Assembly: GCA_003611875.1 (NCBI GenBank)
Contig: RAYY01000008.1
Coordinates: 89,502-153,501 of the forward strand
DNA length: 64,000 nucleotides
From: a bacterium D16-56
GTDB taxonomy: Bacteria > Bacillota > Clostridia > Lachnospirales > Lachnospiraceae
Reading direction: 5' to 3'
The notes beneath the pieces were generated by a model that saw nothing but the letters and a program-made list of their open reading frames with translations, did not search any database and was not told the origin of the DNA. This document shows positions 1 to 9,690 of this stretch, one piece after another; positions within the stretch are counted from its first letter, which is position 1, and each line of letters opens with the position of its first letter. The translations under genes and the position numbers were made by a program.

Positions 1-48
1 CGCAGGAATGATTTTTTTAATCCGCTTTTTCATTGATAATATATTCAT
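1..48 (-). CDS. Start of a polysaccharide-operon gene cut by the window edge
   Basis: An ATG at position 48 on the minus strand is preceded by a strong AGGAGG site, and a basic N-terminus (MNILSMKKRIKKIIPA) runs off the left edge. It lies 31 bases after the stop of the asparagine-synthase-like gene in the same direction, so it is probably the next gene of the operon. Sixteen residues are too few to assign a function. Confidence 0.6.
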   Translation of the reverse strand, partial: MNILSMKKRIKKIIPA

Positions 49-79
49 ATAAATTCCTCCTAGTTGAAAATTCGGTTAA

Positions 80-1117
80 CTATCCAAAAAGATTTAAAAA
101 CCGTTCCAAACACCACATCTGCCATTTCTGGTTCCCTGTAAATCTTTTCATATCAAGGTTTTCTTGGAATTCTTGCCTTTTTGGCCCCTCCCATTTCTCA
201 AAATATCTGTCCACTGGTCTTGGCATTGGTGTTTTATTGGGTACTTGAATTTCAGGATATCTTTTCCTCATTAATTCCCGTATAAGGTACTTTGGTTCTT
301 TATTCCTCACCCTTTCCAAATCCAATGGCTCATCCATGATAAGTTTCGCATAGGGATCAAAATATGGCATTTGGGCCACGCCAAAGGCATTCATATAACT
401 GCTGGAGCTTTCAATCGAGAACACATCGTCTATAAATTTGAGAAAATCAATTCTATTATTTTTTATCCGGTAGCGCTCAAAAAGATATTTCATATCTTCT
501 GCCTCTTTTAAAACTACAAAAGGATTTGTGAACATATATCTTTCCGCAAATTCATCAAATCCCCAATCTTTTGAAATCAGTTGATCCATCCCGCCAAATA
601 TCAGGTCGCTGCTTTCACCAATAACCATAAGCTCTATGCCATCTTCCTTCGCCTGTAACGCTGCTTGTAATATCTGAGGTTCAATAGAATGTACTGGTGC
701 TGCTTTTTTCTCCATAACAATATCTACATATTTTTCCACAGTTTTCCAATCTATATCAACATAGTGGAGGTTTAACTTGTAATAGCTTGCATAATATTCT
801 GCCCGTTCTAATTCTTCCTTTTGATAATTGCCTCCTAAAAACCGGAATGTATATGCATCTGTTCCTGGCATATAGGATGCTGCAATTGCTGAATCCATCC
901 CTCCTGAAAGCAGAACACCCAATTTTTTATCCTGTATTTCCATAAACTGATTTTCAAATTCTCTGCCTATATCATCCGAAGTGCGGACGCCAATCCTTTC
1001 TCCAATAGGAAGCGGTTTAATATTTTTATGGTACATCCCATCAAAAAAATCTTTATTATCGTCTTCTATGTACCGAAATGCCATGTAGGAACTCATGCAA
1101 TATTTTTTATCAACCAT
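80..1117 (-). CDS. Asparagine-synthase-like ATP-pyrophosphatase (amidotransferase domain only)
   Basis: The 345-residue protein carries the PP-loop SGGMDSA near residue 71, the AMP-forming ATP site of the asparagine synthase C-terminal domain, with a GESSD motif near residue 190. It has no N-terminal Cys glutaminase domain and is much shorter than AsnB (about 500-600 residues), so it must use ammonia or a partner glutaminase. In this operon it probably amidates a sugar or uronic acid carboxylate, or a polysaccharide precursor. The operon has a second PP-loop enzyme (4306-5430). The family call is clear; the substrate is inferred. Confidence 0.8.
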   Translation of the reverse strand: MVDKKYCMSSYMAFRYIEDDNKDFFDGMYHKNIKPLPIGERIGVRTSDDIGREFENQFMEIQDKKLGVLLSGGMDSAIAASYMPGTDAYTFRFLGGNYQKEELERAEYYASYYKLNLHYVDIDWKTVEKYVDIVMEKKAAPVHSIEPQILQAALQAKEDGIELMVIGESSDLIFGGMDQLISKDWGFDEFAERYMFTNPFVVLKEAEDMKYLFERYRIKNNRIDFLKFIDDVFSIESSSSYMNAFGVAQMPYFDPYAKLIMDEPLDLERVRNKEPKYLIRELMRKRYPEIQVPNKTPMPRPVDRYFEKWEGPKRQEFQENLDMKRFTGNQKWQMWCLERFLNLFG

Positions 1118-1150
1118 TATTTGTTTTCTCCGTTCATATGTGATTACTAT

Positions 1151-1600
1151 TTAATCATACAATACTTTTGAGGCTTCATCGCTGGTCCAGCCCCTTACCT
1201 GATGCAATGCTTCTGTAATTTTTGTTGAAGAAATTCCCTTAGTATAAGGGAAATATACAATATGGATGCCCTCTTGCATAAAAGATTTTTCATACTCCTT
1301 CCATTTATCACTTCCATACCAGTCATCCCCCACAAATAACAGGCTTGCTCCCAATTTTCGGCAGGCAGCAAGCTTGTCCATATCGTATTGGGGGATAGCC
1401 GCATCAACATATCGACAGCTTCTCACAATTTCTATCCTGTCTTCAAAAGGAATAAAGGCCTGTTTTCCCTTGTATGAGACAAGTCTGTCAACCGTTACCC
1501 CTACAATAAGCTTGTCGCACATTCCTTTTGCATTCTTCAGAAGGTTTAAGTGCCCTATGTGGAATAGATCATAAACACCTGTTGTGTATCCTATAACCAT
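1151..1600 (-). CDS. Glycerol-3-phosphate cytidylyltransferase-like nucleotidyltransferase (TagD family)
   Basis: The 149-residue single-domain cytidylyltransferase has the signature GVYDLFHIGHLNLL at residues 8-21 (HxGH motif) and ISSTKI near residue 124, matching the HxGH and RTxGISTT-type motifs of TagD/GCT enzymes. It would make CDP-glycerol or a related CDP-polyol from CTP in the cytoplasm. The next gene upstream (1616-2893) is a CDP-glycerol glycerophosphotransferase-like enzyme, so the two form a coherent polyol-phosphate branch decorating the polymer. The motif evidence is strong; the exact polyol is not determined. Confidence 0.85.
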   Translation of the reverse strand: MVIGYTTGVYDLFHIGHLNLLKNAKGMCDKLIVGVTVDRLVSYKGKQAFIPFEDRIEIVRSCRYVDAAIPQYDMDKLAACRKLGASLLFVGDDWYGSDKWKEYEKSFMQEGIHIVYFPYTKGISSTKITEALHQVRGWTSDEASKVLYD

Positions 1601-1615
1601 ATACTCCCTCCACTT

Positions 1616-2893
1616 TTATCCCATTCTGCACATCTCTATACATGCCTTAACAATATTGTCACTTATATTATTTGGTATTCTTTCCATATGTTTTTTTGAA
1701 CAGATAATTCTTTCTTCCAAATATTTATCACATCCCCTGGATAATTCCTCAATTTGTTTTTTCAGCCCTTCCCAATCCCGAACGGAATAGCAATAATCAC
1801 TAAACTCTGTAAGACATCCCTTTATGTTCTTCCCGCAATAAATAATTGGTTTTCCACTTAAGGCAAACTCCATGTTCAGTGATGAAAAATCAGCTATCAA
1901 AACGTCTGTTTTCTCAAATGTAATAAGGTAGTCCATTTCGGAATCCAAGCATATGTTATCTACAGAATTGATTTTTTCAAATAACTGCCTTACTTCTTCT
2001 TTTGTAAGTATCTTATTATCTATGAAGTTTGAAAACATCATAGGATGTGGTCGAATGATAAGGTTTAATTTTTGATTTGCTTCAAAATAGCGAATTAATT
2101 TTGCACAATACAGGAAAAAGCTTGATGCATCATTGTTTTTCCCATCTAACGTCCATCTTGGAATCCATGTAAAAGTGTGGTTACTTCTATTAAATTTATA
2201 TGAGGTATTAATTCGTTCAAACCGGGGAAAACCATAATAATATATTTGGTAGGAACCAATCAATGGGTGTTTATTTTTTGTCTCCTCCAAATATTCCTTC
2301 ACCTCATGAGTGTCACAAAAAAATGCATATACATCTGACATAAACCGATGGCTGTAAACTGTTTTAAGATGCCTCCTATCCATTGTCATGCCGTAAGATA
2401 TATAACATAATCTTGCTATTGAAGATAAACGCTTACACGAATAGCTCTGAGGGAAGGTATTGTCATATGGCTCTTGACGAAATATAATATCCGGATTAAA
2501 CTGTTTTAAATCAAGCCAGCCAAATTGTCCTTTAGCAGAAATCACTTCTCCCGGATACAACGATTCCCAATACTTTACTGAATTTATTAATGTTCCATCG
2601 CCCAACATAGTATTATAAGGAATAACTACAAGATAGGTTTCACACTCTATATATTCTTTTGCCCTGTCATAGACCGTTTTCAATGAATTCCATGTTTGAG
2701 GCATATATACAAGAAAAATTATGGAAATTTTTTCGTTAATTGCTTTTCTGGAAATTTTACTTTTTCTCCATCTTCCATTAATTGCATAAGTATATGTCAA
2801 ACAATTCTTTCTTATCTTGATCAATTTGGAAGGAATATATTTTTTTAATTTAATTTTCAAATTTTCCATGTCTCTTCTTTTAGTTCTTTCCAT
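1616..2893 (-). CDS. CDP-glycerol:polyol glycerophosphotransferase-like protein (TagB/TagF family)
   Basis: The 425-residue protein has the family's C-terminal nucleotide-binding region, with IIRPHPM near residue 280 and DVLIADFSSLNMEF near residue 335 followed by GKPIIYC. These are typical of TagB/TagF transferases that move glycerol-phosphate from CDP-glycerol onto a membrane-linked acceptor. The N-terminus is basic and membrane-peripheral. It lies 15 bases upstream of the TagD-like gene. The first ATG has no ribosome site; the ATG at 2869 follows GAAGAG and is an alternative start. The acceptor sugar is unknown. Confidence 0.8.
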   Translation of the reverse strand: MERTKRRDMENLKIKLKKYIPSKLIKIRKNCLTYTYAINGRWRKSKISRKAINEKISIIFLVYMPQTWNSLKTVYDRAKEYIECETYLVVIPYNTMLGDGTLINSVKYWESLYPGEVISAKGQFGWLDLKQFNPDIIFRQEPYDNTFPQSYSCKRLSSIARLCYISYGMTMDRRHLKTVYSHRFMSDVYAFFCDTHEVKEYLEETKNKHPLIGSYQIYYYGFPRFERINTSYKFNRSNHTFTWIPRWTLDGKNNDASSFFLYCAKLIRYFEANQKLNLIIRPHPMMFSNFIDNKILTKEEVRQLFEKINSVDNICLDSEMDYLITFEKTDVLIADFSSLNMEFALSGKPIIYCGKNIKGCLTEFSDYCYSVRDWEGLKKQIEELSRGCDKYLEERIICSKKHMERIPNNISDNIVKACIEMCRMG

Positions 2894-2897
2894 TAAA

Positions 2898-4304
2898 TTA
2901 GTTTGATTGGATATCTGCTATAAAATTTTTAATATTATCCTTCTCCCTTTTATATATTACTAAAAGTATAATGGTAATACATATAATCACAGCATATCTG
3001 AATAAAAAATTCAAATACAGCAAATTTGATAGTAAAATCATTGCCAGTCCACTAAAAAGCACAAACACATTAAACTTTGTATCATACATATATGTGATTT
3101 TAAATCTATATGAATTAATAAAATGTAACCCACATGAAACGGCATATCCGATTAATGTTGTATATGCCGCAGCAATATATCCAAATTTAGGAATGAACCA
3201 TAAATTCAACACAATGTTTGTACATGCAGCTACGCTGGAAATAAATGCAAACCATTTTTGTTTTTTACAGAATCTTTCAACACATGCATAAAGACTATAT
3301 ATCATACAAAAAATATATCCCACAATAACCGGCGGAATCACATACACAGCCTTAATATATGCATCTCCTCCTAGTAAAATCATAATATCCGGGGCAAGGA
3401 ATATTACATATAAACAGATAATCAAATAAAAAATAACATATGGCTTACTGTATTTTTTTATTTCTTCATGCTTTCTCAGACTTAATTTTTCAAACACCCA
3501 TGGATCCCATGCTGCGTTTAAAGAATTTCTCAATACATCCATCATTGCCGCACATGTATATGCAATCGAATATAATGCAACTTCTTCTGTATTACACATT
3601 TTTTGTATCATTAAACGATCGGAAAACCCCATGATTGTTCCATTTAGATAATGAACAACCATGGGTATTGCAATCGGAAATGCATATCGGCAGTATCTCC
3701 ATTTAAAAGACTTTCCCCTTACTATCAAATATAAAAACAAAGCTACATTTAATAGAATCAATGGTAAATAAAATCCAAAAAATCTTCCTTTTAGTTTATC
3801 CTCTAAACAAATTGCCAATCCTACTGCAAGCACAGATGGAACAATGGATATTATCACAGAAAGAATCGCTGATTCCTTGTATTTCATTTCTGACCTGTAT
3901 TTTGTAAGCAAAATCTGAGTACATGGACTGAACGCCACATAAATAAAAATAATATGTATAGCATAATCTGGTATATCGATTATTTTCTCTATGTTGGGAA
4001 CAATGAAAACCCCTGCATAAACGGCCATAGAAATAAGCGTACCTAAAATCACAATTGTCGATATATATTTCTCAAACTCTGCTTCAAAATCATATTTTGC
4101 AAGCATTACCGTATCATACAAATTTAATGTACTCAGTACAGTTAATATACTTACCCATGTCGCTCCCACTGAAAATATACCAATCTCGTTTTTTGTCATT
4201 AACCGGGTGAAAATTGGTGTTGTAATAAAAGCTAATCCTTTTACAAGAAAGTTACTTATTACATACCAAAACCCTGCTTTAAAAGCTTTATTATTGCTTG
4301 TCAT
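2898..4304 (-). CDS. Wzx-type polysaccharide flippase (MOP/MATE-like)
   Basis: The 468-residue protein is almost entirely hydrophobic, with about 12 or more membrane segments. The N-terminus (GFWYVISNFLVKGLAFITTP) is typical of Wzx repeat-unit exporters, and the first cytoplasmic loop has IFTRLMTKNEIG. It would flip the undecaprenyl-pyrophosphate-linked repeat unit across the membrane for the Wzy-like polymerase at 9691-11013. Its start is one base past the stop of the amidotransferase gene, so translation is probably coupled. Confidence 0.9.
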   Translation of the reverse strand: MTSNNKAFKAGFWYVISNFLVKGLAFITTPIFTRLMTKNEIGIFSVGATWVSILTVLSTLNLYDTVMLAKYDFEAEFEKYISTIVILGTLISMAVYAGVFIVPNIEKIIDIPDYAIHIIFIYVAFSPCTQILLTKYRSEMKYKESAILSVIISIVPSVLAVGLAICLEDKLKGRFFGFYLPLILLNVALFLYLIVRGKSFKWRYCRYAFPIAIPMVVHYLNGTIMGFSDRLMIQKMCNTEEVALYSIAYTCAAMMDVLRNSLNAAWDPWVFEKLSLRKHEEIKKYSKPYVIFYLIICLYVIFLAPDIMILLGGDAYIKAVYVIPPVIVGYIFCMIYSLYACVERFCKKQKWFAFISSVAACTNIVLNLWFIPKFGYIAAAYTTLIGYAVSCGLHFINSYRFKITYMYDTKFNVFVLFSGLAMILLSNLLYLNFLFRYAVIICITIILLVIYKREKDNIKNFIADIQSN

Positions 4305-4305
4305 C

Positions 4306-5430
4306 TTATCTCTTGACTGTATTTTTGATTTTTACTGCCTGATCCCGCATCTTATATCCCAATGTCGTATTTTCCACCTTATATTCCTCATGCTGGTGTG
4401 ATGGGGCTTCCATAATTTCAAGGAATGTTTCCATTGTAATTCCCAATTTTTTAATAATAAAGTCTATCCATTCATTCATTTGTTGTTCATCATACAACGG
4501 TTCACCATATTCCTTCATTGCTTCATCTCGGGTCATTTGTCCGCTTACGATCATACTTGAAAGATGGGATGTCCTTTTATCCACACCAAATTTTTTAGGG
4601 AACCAATATAACTGGACAAACCCAGTCAATATATTCTCCAGATGCTTTCTTCCATAATATTTAAATCCGCAGTATTCATCCAGCTCCCGAAATGCCTTAT
4701 CCCTGTTATACTCTATAAGATTAAGCGGCCTTACCGTTTTATATCCCAGCACATATTTGTCGGTAATCCGCTGGTTTGTATCAATAAATTTCAATTTATT
4801 GATTGGCTTTGTTCCAAAAAGCCTGTTAAGTTCTTTTATATGTATCACATCCGTATATTGGTGTGTATTTCCACGCTGAAGAATTGATTCCAAAGAAAAA
4901 TTCAAACCAGAAAGAAAATATCTAATGTGATACTGTTTCATTTGATCATATAAAAACGCAAACAGAATATCATCCTGAGGAATCGCAATATTGGGAACTC
5001 CGGCTTTCATAAATGCCAAAATCAAATCATTAAACTGTTCTTCATCTGGCGTAACAGTTCTGTATTCAAAGCCTGTCTTTTCAATCAGTTTTTTTATATT
5101 AGATTTTGATATTTCCGTATCATATCCATCATCAATATGTATGGCCAATGCACGTAATCCATATTTTGCCGCTATATACGCCAAATACGATGAATCAAGC
5201 CCTCCGGAAATCCCAATAATGCAATCATATGGCTTGTCCTTTTCACTATCCTTAATTTCAGCCATCAGCTTATCCAGCTTTTTCCTTCCTTCTTCATTTG
5301 GAAAATAAGTAGAGTTCTTTAACTCCAATGCCTCTTTGCAGTAATTGCAAACACCTTGTTCATCAAATCTAATTGTGGAATCCGATGAATCATCCATAAT
5401 GCAATTGACGCATCTTGTAATTCTTTTCAT
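4306..5430 (-). CDS. N-acetyl sugar amidotransferase (WbpG/PseA-like)
   Basis: The protein starts MKRITRCVNCIMDD and has two CxxC pairs (a zinc-knuckle-like N-terminus) and the PP-loop ISGGLDSSY near residue 75. This layout is that of the N-acetyl sugar amidotransferase family, which converts a sugar acetamido group to acetamidino. I chose the ATG at 5430 because GGAGG lies 8 bases upstream; the ATG at 5460 has none. WbpG normally gets ammonia from HisH/HisF-like partners, and none is visible here. The aminotransferase, acyltransferase and oxidoreductase next to it make a 2,3-diamino sugar precursor plausible. Confidence 0.85.
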   Translation of the reverse strand: MKRITRCVNCIMDDSSDSTIRFDEQGVCNYCKEALELKNSTYFPNEEGRKKLDKLMAEIKDSEKDKPYDCIIGISGGLDSSYLAYIAAKYGLRALAIHIDDGYDTEISKSNIKKLIEKTGFEYRTVTPDEEQFNDLILAFMKAGVPNIAIPQDDILFAFLYDQMKQYHIRYFLSGLNFSLESILQRGNTHQYTDVIHIKELNRLFGTKPINKLKFIDTNQRITDKYVLGYKTVRPLNLIEYNRDKAFRELDEYCGFKYYGRKHLENILTGFVQLYWFPKKFGVDKRTSHLSSMIVSGQMTRDEAMKEYGEPLYDEQQMNEWIDFIIKKLGITMETFLEIMEAPSHQHEEYKVENTTLGYKMRDQAVKIKNTVKR

Positions 5431-5452
5431 TTCCATGTCCTCCACATGTTTT

Positions 5453-6529
5453 TTAAACAAAACGGCCTTTAAAGTCCATTGTGGAGCAATTCTCTAATGG
5501 CAGCTTTATTGGTCTTTCCTCATATGCTGATTTATAAATTGCAAGTACCAGTTCCAAGGCACGTTTCCCTGCCTGTGCGTCACATACTAGCTTTTCCCTT
5601 CCAGATATGGCCGCTATGACATTTCGATACAATTTGGAATGCCCGAATCCGTAAACATTAGGCGGATTTTCTGCACACTCCTCCTTGACCCTTTCCCCAT
5701 CTCCAAAATAATCGGAAAACTTCCATTCTTCTATAATGTTGACCGCTTGTCCCCCCGCTTTTACTGTGCCCTTTTCCCCAAAAATATAAAGCGTTTCCTC
5801 CAAGTTTTTAGGATAAACATCCGTGGTCCCTTCTACAATTCCATAACTGCCATTTCTAAATTTTATAATAGCAATCCCCAAATCCTCTGTTTCAATGTAA
5901 GGATGTATCAGCCGGTCTGTCATGCCAAAAACAGTATCGATTTCATCCCCCATCATCCAACGCAAAAGATCAATATTATGGATACACTGGTTCATCAATG
6001 CCCCGCCGTCCTGTTCCCATGTTCCTCTCCAGGAGGCACGGTCATAATATTCATGATCTCGTGCCCAGCGTATATGTGCCGTACCGTATAAAAGCTTGCC
6101 AAATCTGTTCCTTTCAATGGCTTTTCGAATCTCCACTATACTTTTATTAAATCTGTTTTGATGACATGCACATATTATAAGGCCTTTTTCCCGTCCTTTC
6201 CTGATAATAGCATCTGCATCATCTAAAGAAAGAGCTATTGGTTTTTCAATAATCAGATTGCATCCATAATCCAGACAGTCCAAAGCAATTGCAGCATGCT
6301 TCCCAGATTCGGTTGCAACCGCCACAAGCTCCGGTTTTTCTCTTTCCAACATTTCCTTATAATCTGTATAAATACATATATGTCGATCCTGCAAATCAAA
6401 CTTTCTGATTTTATCTTCTGCGTTATTCCTCTCTATATCACAAAATGCAGCAATCTCCAAATTATTATTCACAGCAGACACCACATGATTGCATGATATT
6501 CTTCCGCATCCGATCAACGCATATTTCAT
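5453..6529 (-). CDS. Gfo/Idh/MocA-family sugar oxidoreductase (WbpB-like)
   Basis: The 358-residue protein has an N-terminal Rossmann fold (ALIGCGRISCNH at residues 4-15), the family motif EKPIALSLDDAD near residue 96 containing the catalytic Lys, and the C-terminal mixed domain with HNIDLLRW near residue 185. It would oxidise a nucleotide-sugar C3 hydroxyl to a ketone, which the DegT aminotransferase (7324-8502) then aminates. It lies between the amidotransferase and acyltransferase genes, as expected for a Wbp-like diamino-sugar pathway. Confidence 0.85.
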   Translation of the reverse strand: MKYALIGCGRISCNHVVSAVNNNLEIAAFCDIERNNAEDKIRKFDLQDRHICIYTDYKEMLEREKPELVAVATESGKHAAIALDCLDYGCNLIIEKPIALSLDDADAIIRKGREKGLIICACHQNRFNKSIVEIRKAIERNRFGKLLYGTAHIRWARDHEYYDRASWRGTWEQDGGALMNQCIHNIDLLRWMMGDEIDTVFGMTDRLIHPYIETEDLGIAIIKFRNGSYGIVEGTTDVYPKNLEETLYIFGEKGTVKAGGQAVNIIEEWKFSDYFGDGERVKEECAENPPNVYGFGHSKLYRNVIAAISGREKLVCDAQAGKRALELVLAIYKSAYEERPIKLPLENCSTMDFKGRFV

Positions 6530-6724
6530 TATCTTTTTTCTCCTCTAATAATTAAAAAAACTAATTTGAAAAAACTTCTTTAAAATAGATTTTCCCAACG
6601 GTCTTTATACCCATAAGCCAAATGATTTACCAACACAGTTCCCATATTTTCATAAAATATACTGAATCAATTGGCAAATAATTACGTTCACGAATATAAA
6701 TCACATAAGATACTATCTATGTAT

Positions 6725-7339
6725 TCAAAGAAGCTGCTCACAAACAGGTGATACTTTTCCATGGTTCATCATGTATATTTTCCCACATTCTTTACATTTC
6801 AGTTCCTTATCAAGTTTACACCCACATTCGCAGACATAACCTGCAATTCTTCCCGGATTTCCAATAATCAGCACATAATCCGGCACATTCTTTGTCACAA
6901 CCGCACCGGCCCCAACCATAGCATAGCTGCCAATCACATTGCCACATATAATTGTCGCATTTGCTCCAATCGTTGCACCTTTCCTGATAACGATATCCCT
7001 AAATTCATTCTTTCTATTAATAAAACTTCTTGGGTTTATCACATTTGTAAATACACAATTAGGACCTAAAAACACATTGTCCTCAATATTCACACCACTA
7101 TAAATTGCTATATTATTCTTAATTTTTACCCCGTCTCCAATATGGACGCCACTTTCTATAAATACATTGGCTCCTATATTACAGTCTTTTCCAATGACTG
7201 CGCCTTTTTGTATAATACACCTCTGCCATATAACTGTGTTTTTACCAATGTGTGCCCCTTCTTCGATCTCTGTAGTTTCATGTATTATGATGCTTTTTCT
7301 CACATCTCTTTTCAAAATTTCTTTTATTCTCCCTTCCAA
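6725..7339 (-). CDS. Left-handed beta-helix N-acyltransferase (WbpD/WlbB-like) with Cys-rich tail
   Basis: Hexapeptide repeats of the (I/V)GxxxxI type run through residues 30-150, giving a left-handed beta helix. It would acetylate the amine added by the neighbouring aminotransferase. The last 40 residues carry four Cys in CECGCK and CKECGK, a likely zinc ribbon not needed by most family members. The start is uncertain: the open frame begins at a TTG overlapping the end of the aminotransferase gene by 16 bases, and a GTG 36 bases in is an alternative. A 195-base gap follows. Confidence 0.8.
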   Translation of the reverse strand: MEGRIKEILKRDVRKSIIIHETTEIEEGAHIGKNTVIWQRCIIQKGAVIGKDCNIGANVFIESGVHIGDGVKIKNNIAIYSGVNIEDNVFLGPNCVFTNVINPRSFINRKNEFRDIVIRKGATIGANATIICGNVIGSYAMVGAGAVVTKNVPDYVLIIGNPGRIAGYVCECGCKLDKELKCKECGKIYMMNHGKVSPVCEQLL

Positions 7340-8502
7340 TTATTCACCGTGCTGATAACCCTATCAATTTCCTCCTGCTCTAGTTCTGGGAACATGGGAA
7401 GAACAAGTGTATGTCCGGAAACAAATTCTGCATTCGGCATATCTCCTTTTTTATAACCCAAATGTTCAAATACTTTCTGTAAATGAAATGGAACCGGAAA
7501 ATACACTCCGCTTTTTATCCCGTTATCCTCCAAATATTTTCTAAAACCATCCCTGTTTTCCACTGCAAGTACATAAACATAATAAATTGGTACGTTATAT
7601 TTCAAAACTTGAGGCTTTTTAACTAATGGATTGACTATCCCAGTATCATAATAATCTGCAATCGATCTTCTCCTCTCATTCCATTCATCCAAATAATGTA
7701 ATTTTACATTTAGAATTGCCGCCTGAATGGCATCTAGCCTTGAATTATATCCATTAACAAAATTATAATATTTCGGTAAATTCCCGTAAAAATCAATATT
7801 TTCCCCCAAAAAATCTATCTTATTTTTCAATCCATATGTATACATTCCATCCAAACCACTTCCATGCACCCGTAATGCTCTGCATTGTCTATAAATACTT
7901 GTGTCATTTGTAATAATCATCCCTCCGTCACCAGCACCACCAAGATTCTTTGTTGGGAAAAAGGAAATACACCCAGCATCACTAAGACTCCCTGCCTTTT
8001 TTCCTTTATAATCGGCCCCTGCCGCCTGCGCAGCATCTTCAATTACTTTTAACCCATGTTTCCTGGCTATCTCATTTACCATATCCATATCTGCACATTG
8101 ACCATATAAATGGACTGGTATAATTGCTTTTGTCCTGCTTGTAATTTTCTTTTCTGCCTCTATTGGGTCTAGTAAATAAGTATCCTTTGTGCAATCCACA
8201 AAAACCGGGATTGCACCTACGGCTGCAATTGCCTCTGCTGTAGCTATATAACTCATTGCAGATGTAATCACCTCATCCCCAGGCTTTATACCACACGCCT
8301 TCAATGCCATAACAAGTGCATCCGATCCATTTCCCACTCCAACTGCATATTTAACCCCACAATAATCCGCAAATGCATTCTCAAAATCCTCAACCGTTTT
8401 TCCAAGTATATATTGACCTGAATGAAGCACAGAGAGAGCTGCATTGTCTAATTCTTCTTTTATCGATTGATACTGCCTGGTTACATTCATTGCTGGTATC
8501 AT
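7324..8502 (-). CDS. DegT/DnrJ/EryC1-type PLP sugar aminotransferase (WbpE-like)
   Basis: This is a typical PLP sugar aminotransferase: SGQYILG and VGNGSDAL near the N-terminus, EDAAQAAGA near residue 180, and the Schiff-base Lys in [14 protein letters not shown]. It would transaminate the 3-keto sugar made by the Gfo/Idh/MocA enzyme. I place the start at [13 protein letters not shown] (8502), the usual family N-terminus, with AAAGGAG upstream. An in-frame ATG at 8553 would add 17 residues. The 3' end overlaps the acyltransferase start. Confidence 0.88.
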   Translation of the reverse strand: MIPAMNVTRQYQSIKEELDNAALSVLHSGQYILGKTVEDFENAFADYCGVKYAVGVGNGSDALVMALKACGIKPGDEVITSAMSYIATAEAIAAVGAIPVFVDCTKDTYLLDPIEAEKKITSRTKAIIPVHLYGQCADMDMVNEIARKHGLKVIEDAAQAAGADYKGKKAGSLSDAGCISFFPTKNLGGAGDGGMIITNDTSIYRQCRALRVHGSGLDGMYTYGLKNKIDFLGENIDFYGNLPKYYNFVNGYNSRLDAIQAAILNVKLHYLDEWNERRRSIADYYDTGIVNPLVKKPQVLKYNVPIYYVYVLAVENRDGFRKYLEDNGIKSGVYFPVPFHLQKVFEHLGYKKGDMPNAEFVSGHTLVLPMFPELEQEEIDRVISTVNNWKGE

Positions 8503-8555
8503 ATAACTGCAATCTCCTTTAGCATATTCCATGAACGCTTCTATTATCTTCATTC

Positions 8556-9668
8556 CTATTCTTCCATCATAAGATAATAATCTGCTACTGGTTTCATAAC
8601 CTGGTCAATTGAGACCGTGTCTTCTGCAAATTTCCTAATCCGGTTAGATAATTCATCACACTGGTATTTATCCACCAATCCATTATAAAAATTTAAGACA
8701 TCCTTCATTTTAACCGGCTGATCATCAATGCTGATCTGCAGTGCAAAATCCTCATGTGCATCCCTGAATACGTCAATTTCTGTTGAGTAAATAAATGGTA
8801 TGCCTTTTGCCATGTATTCTCTCGTCTTTATTTCCGATGAAATCATAACTCCTGTTCTATGGCGTCCAAGAGAAGCAACGGCCAAATGACAAATATCATA
8901 CACATGATCAAGCTCCTCCCCTACAAGATTTCCATAAAAAAAGACTCTGTCTTTTATGAGTCCTTTTGAAGCTAACTGCCTGTATTCCTCCACCTTTTGT
9001 GCATTACTAACTCCGCCAACTAAATGTATCCGTATATCCTCAGTCCCGTCATCTTCATAATAATCAAAAAATCCCTGCAAAAGCCTGTCCACACCATGCC
9101 AGTACTCAAAATCCCCAACCATGCAAATATCCAATCCATCATTTCTCTGTTTCTGCCTTTTGATATTGACACTATGAATATCAATACCATTATGTGTTTG
9201 AATTGCCGGAATTCCCCATACCATTTTTTTCTTATCAAAAATAACAATACGATCCACATACTTATAAAGATATTTTCGATAAATCAAATCTCTATAGTAT
9301 AACAAATTTTTTCTTCGCTCCTGGTCATATGGATAAGTTGGAAGTTCCAGAATGATTTTGAAATCCGGCTTTATCTTCTTTAATTTCTTAAAAAAAGAAA
9401 GCATATGATAATCCGTATAAACATGCCTGTGATACATTCCATCATACTTTTGTACCATATCTTCTAACAAACCATACCAGTCTATTGTCGAGCTATGGAA
9501 AGGAAATGCTCGTTTCACCTTTGGGAGTATTTCTTTTTTAATAATATGTGTCTCTACACCTGCCCTATTTAATGCCGACACTTGCCAGTCAATCTTCTTT
9601 TTTATTCCTGATGATTCAGAAGTCAACAAGTTTGTATCAGTTAGAGCAATAATATAAGCAATATTCAT
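8556..9668 (-). CDS. Glycosyltransferase family 4-like protein
   Basis: This is a GT-B fold protein of about 370 residues. Motifs are NGIDIHSV near residue 160, the MVGDFEYWHGVDRLLQGF acceptor/linker strand near residue 182 and a C-terminal SSEIKTREYMAKGIPFI block that corresponds to the Ex7E nucleotide-sugar site. It has no membrane segment and would act on the cytoplasmic face, adding one sugar to the lipid-linked repeat unit. The ATG at 9668 follows AAAGGA at good spacing and is preferred to the upstream ATG at 9683. Confidence 0.85.
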   Translation of the reverse strand: MNIAYIIALTDTNLLTSESSGIKKKIDWQVSALNRAGVETHIIKKEILPKVKRAFPFHSSTIDWYGLLEDMVQKYDGMYHRHVYTDYHMLSFFKKLKKIKPDFKIILELPTYPYDQERRKNLLYYRDLIYRKYLYKYVDRIVIFDKKKMVWGIPAIQTHNGIDIHSVNIKRQKQRNDGLDICMVGDFEYWHGVDRLLQGFFDYYEDDGTEDIRIHLVGGVSNAQKVEEYRQLASKGLIKDRVFFYGNLVGEELDHVYDICHLAVASLGRHRTGVMISSEIKTREYMAKGIPFIYSTEIDVFRDAHEDFALQISIDDQPVKMKDVLNFYNGLVDKYQCDELSNRIRKFAEDTVSIDQVMKPVADYYLMMEE

Positions 9669-9690
9669 CTGAATTCCTTTCATTCATATC

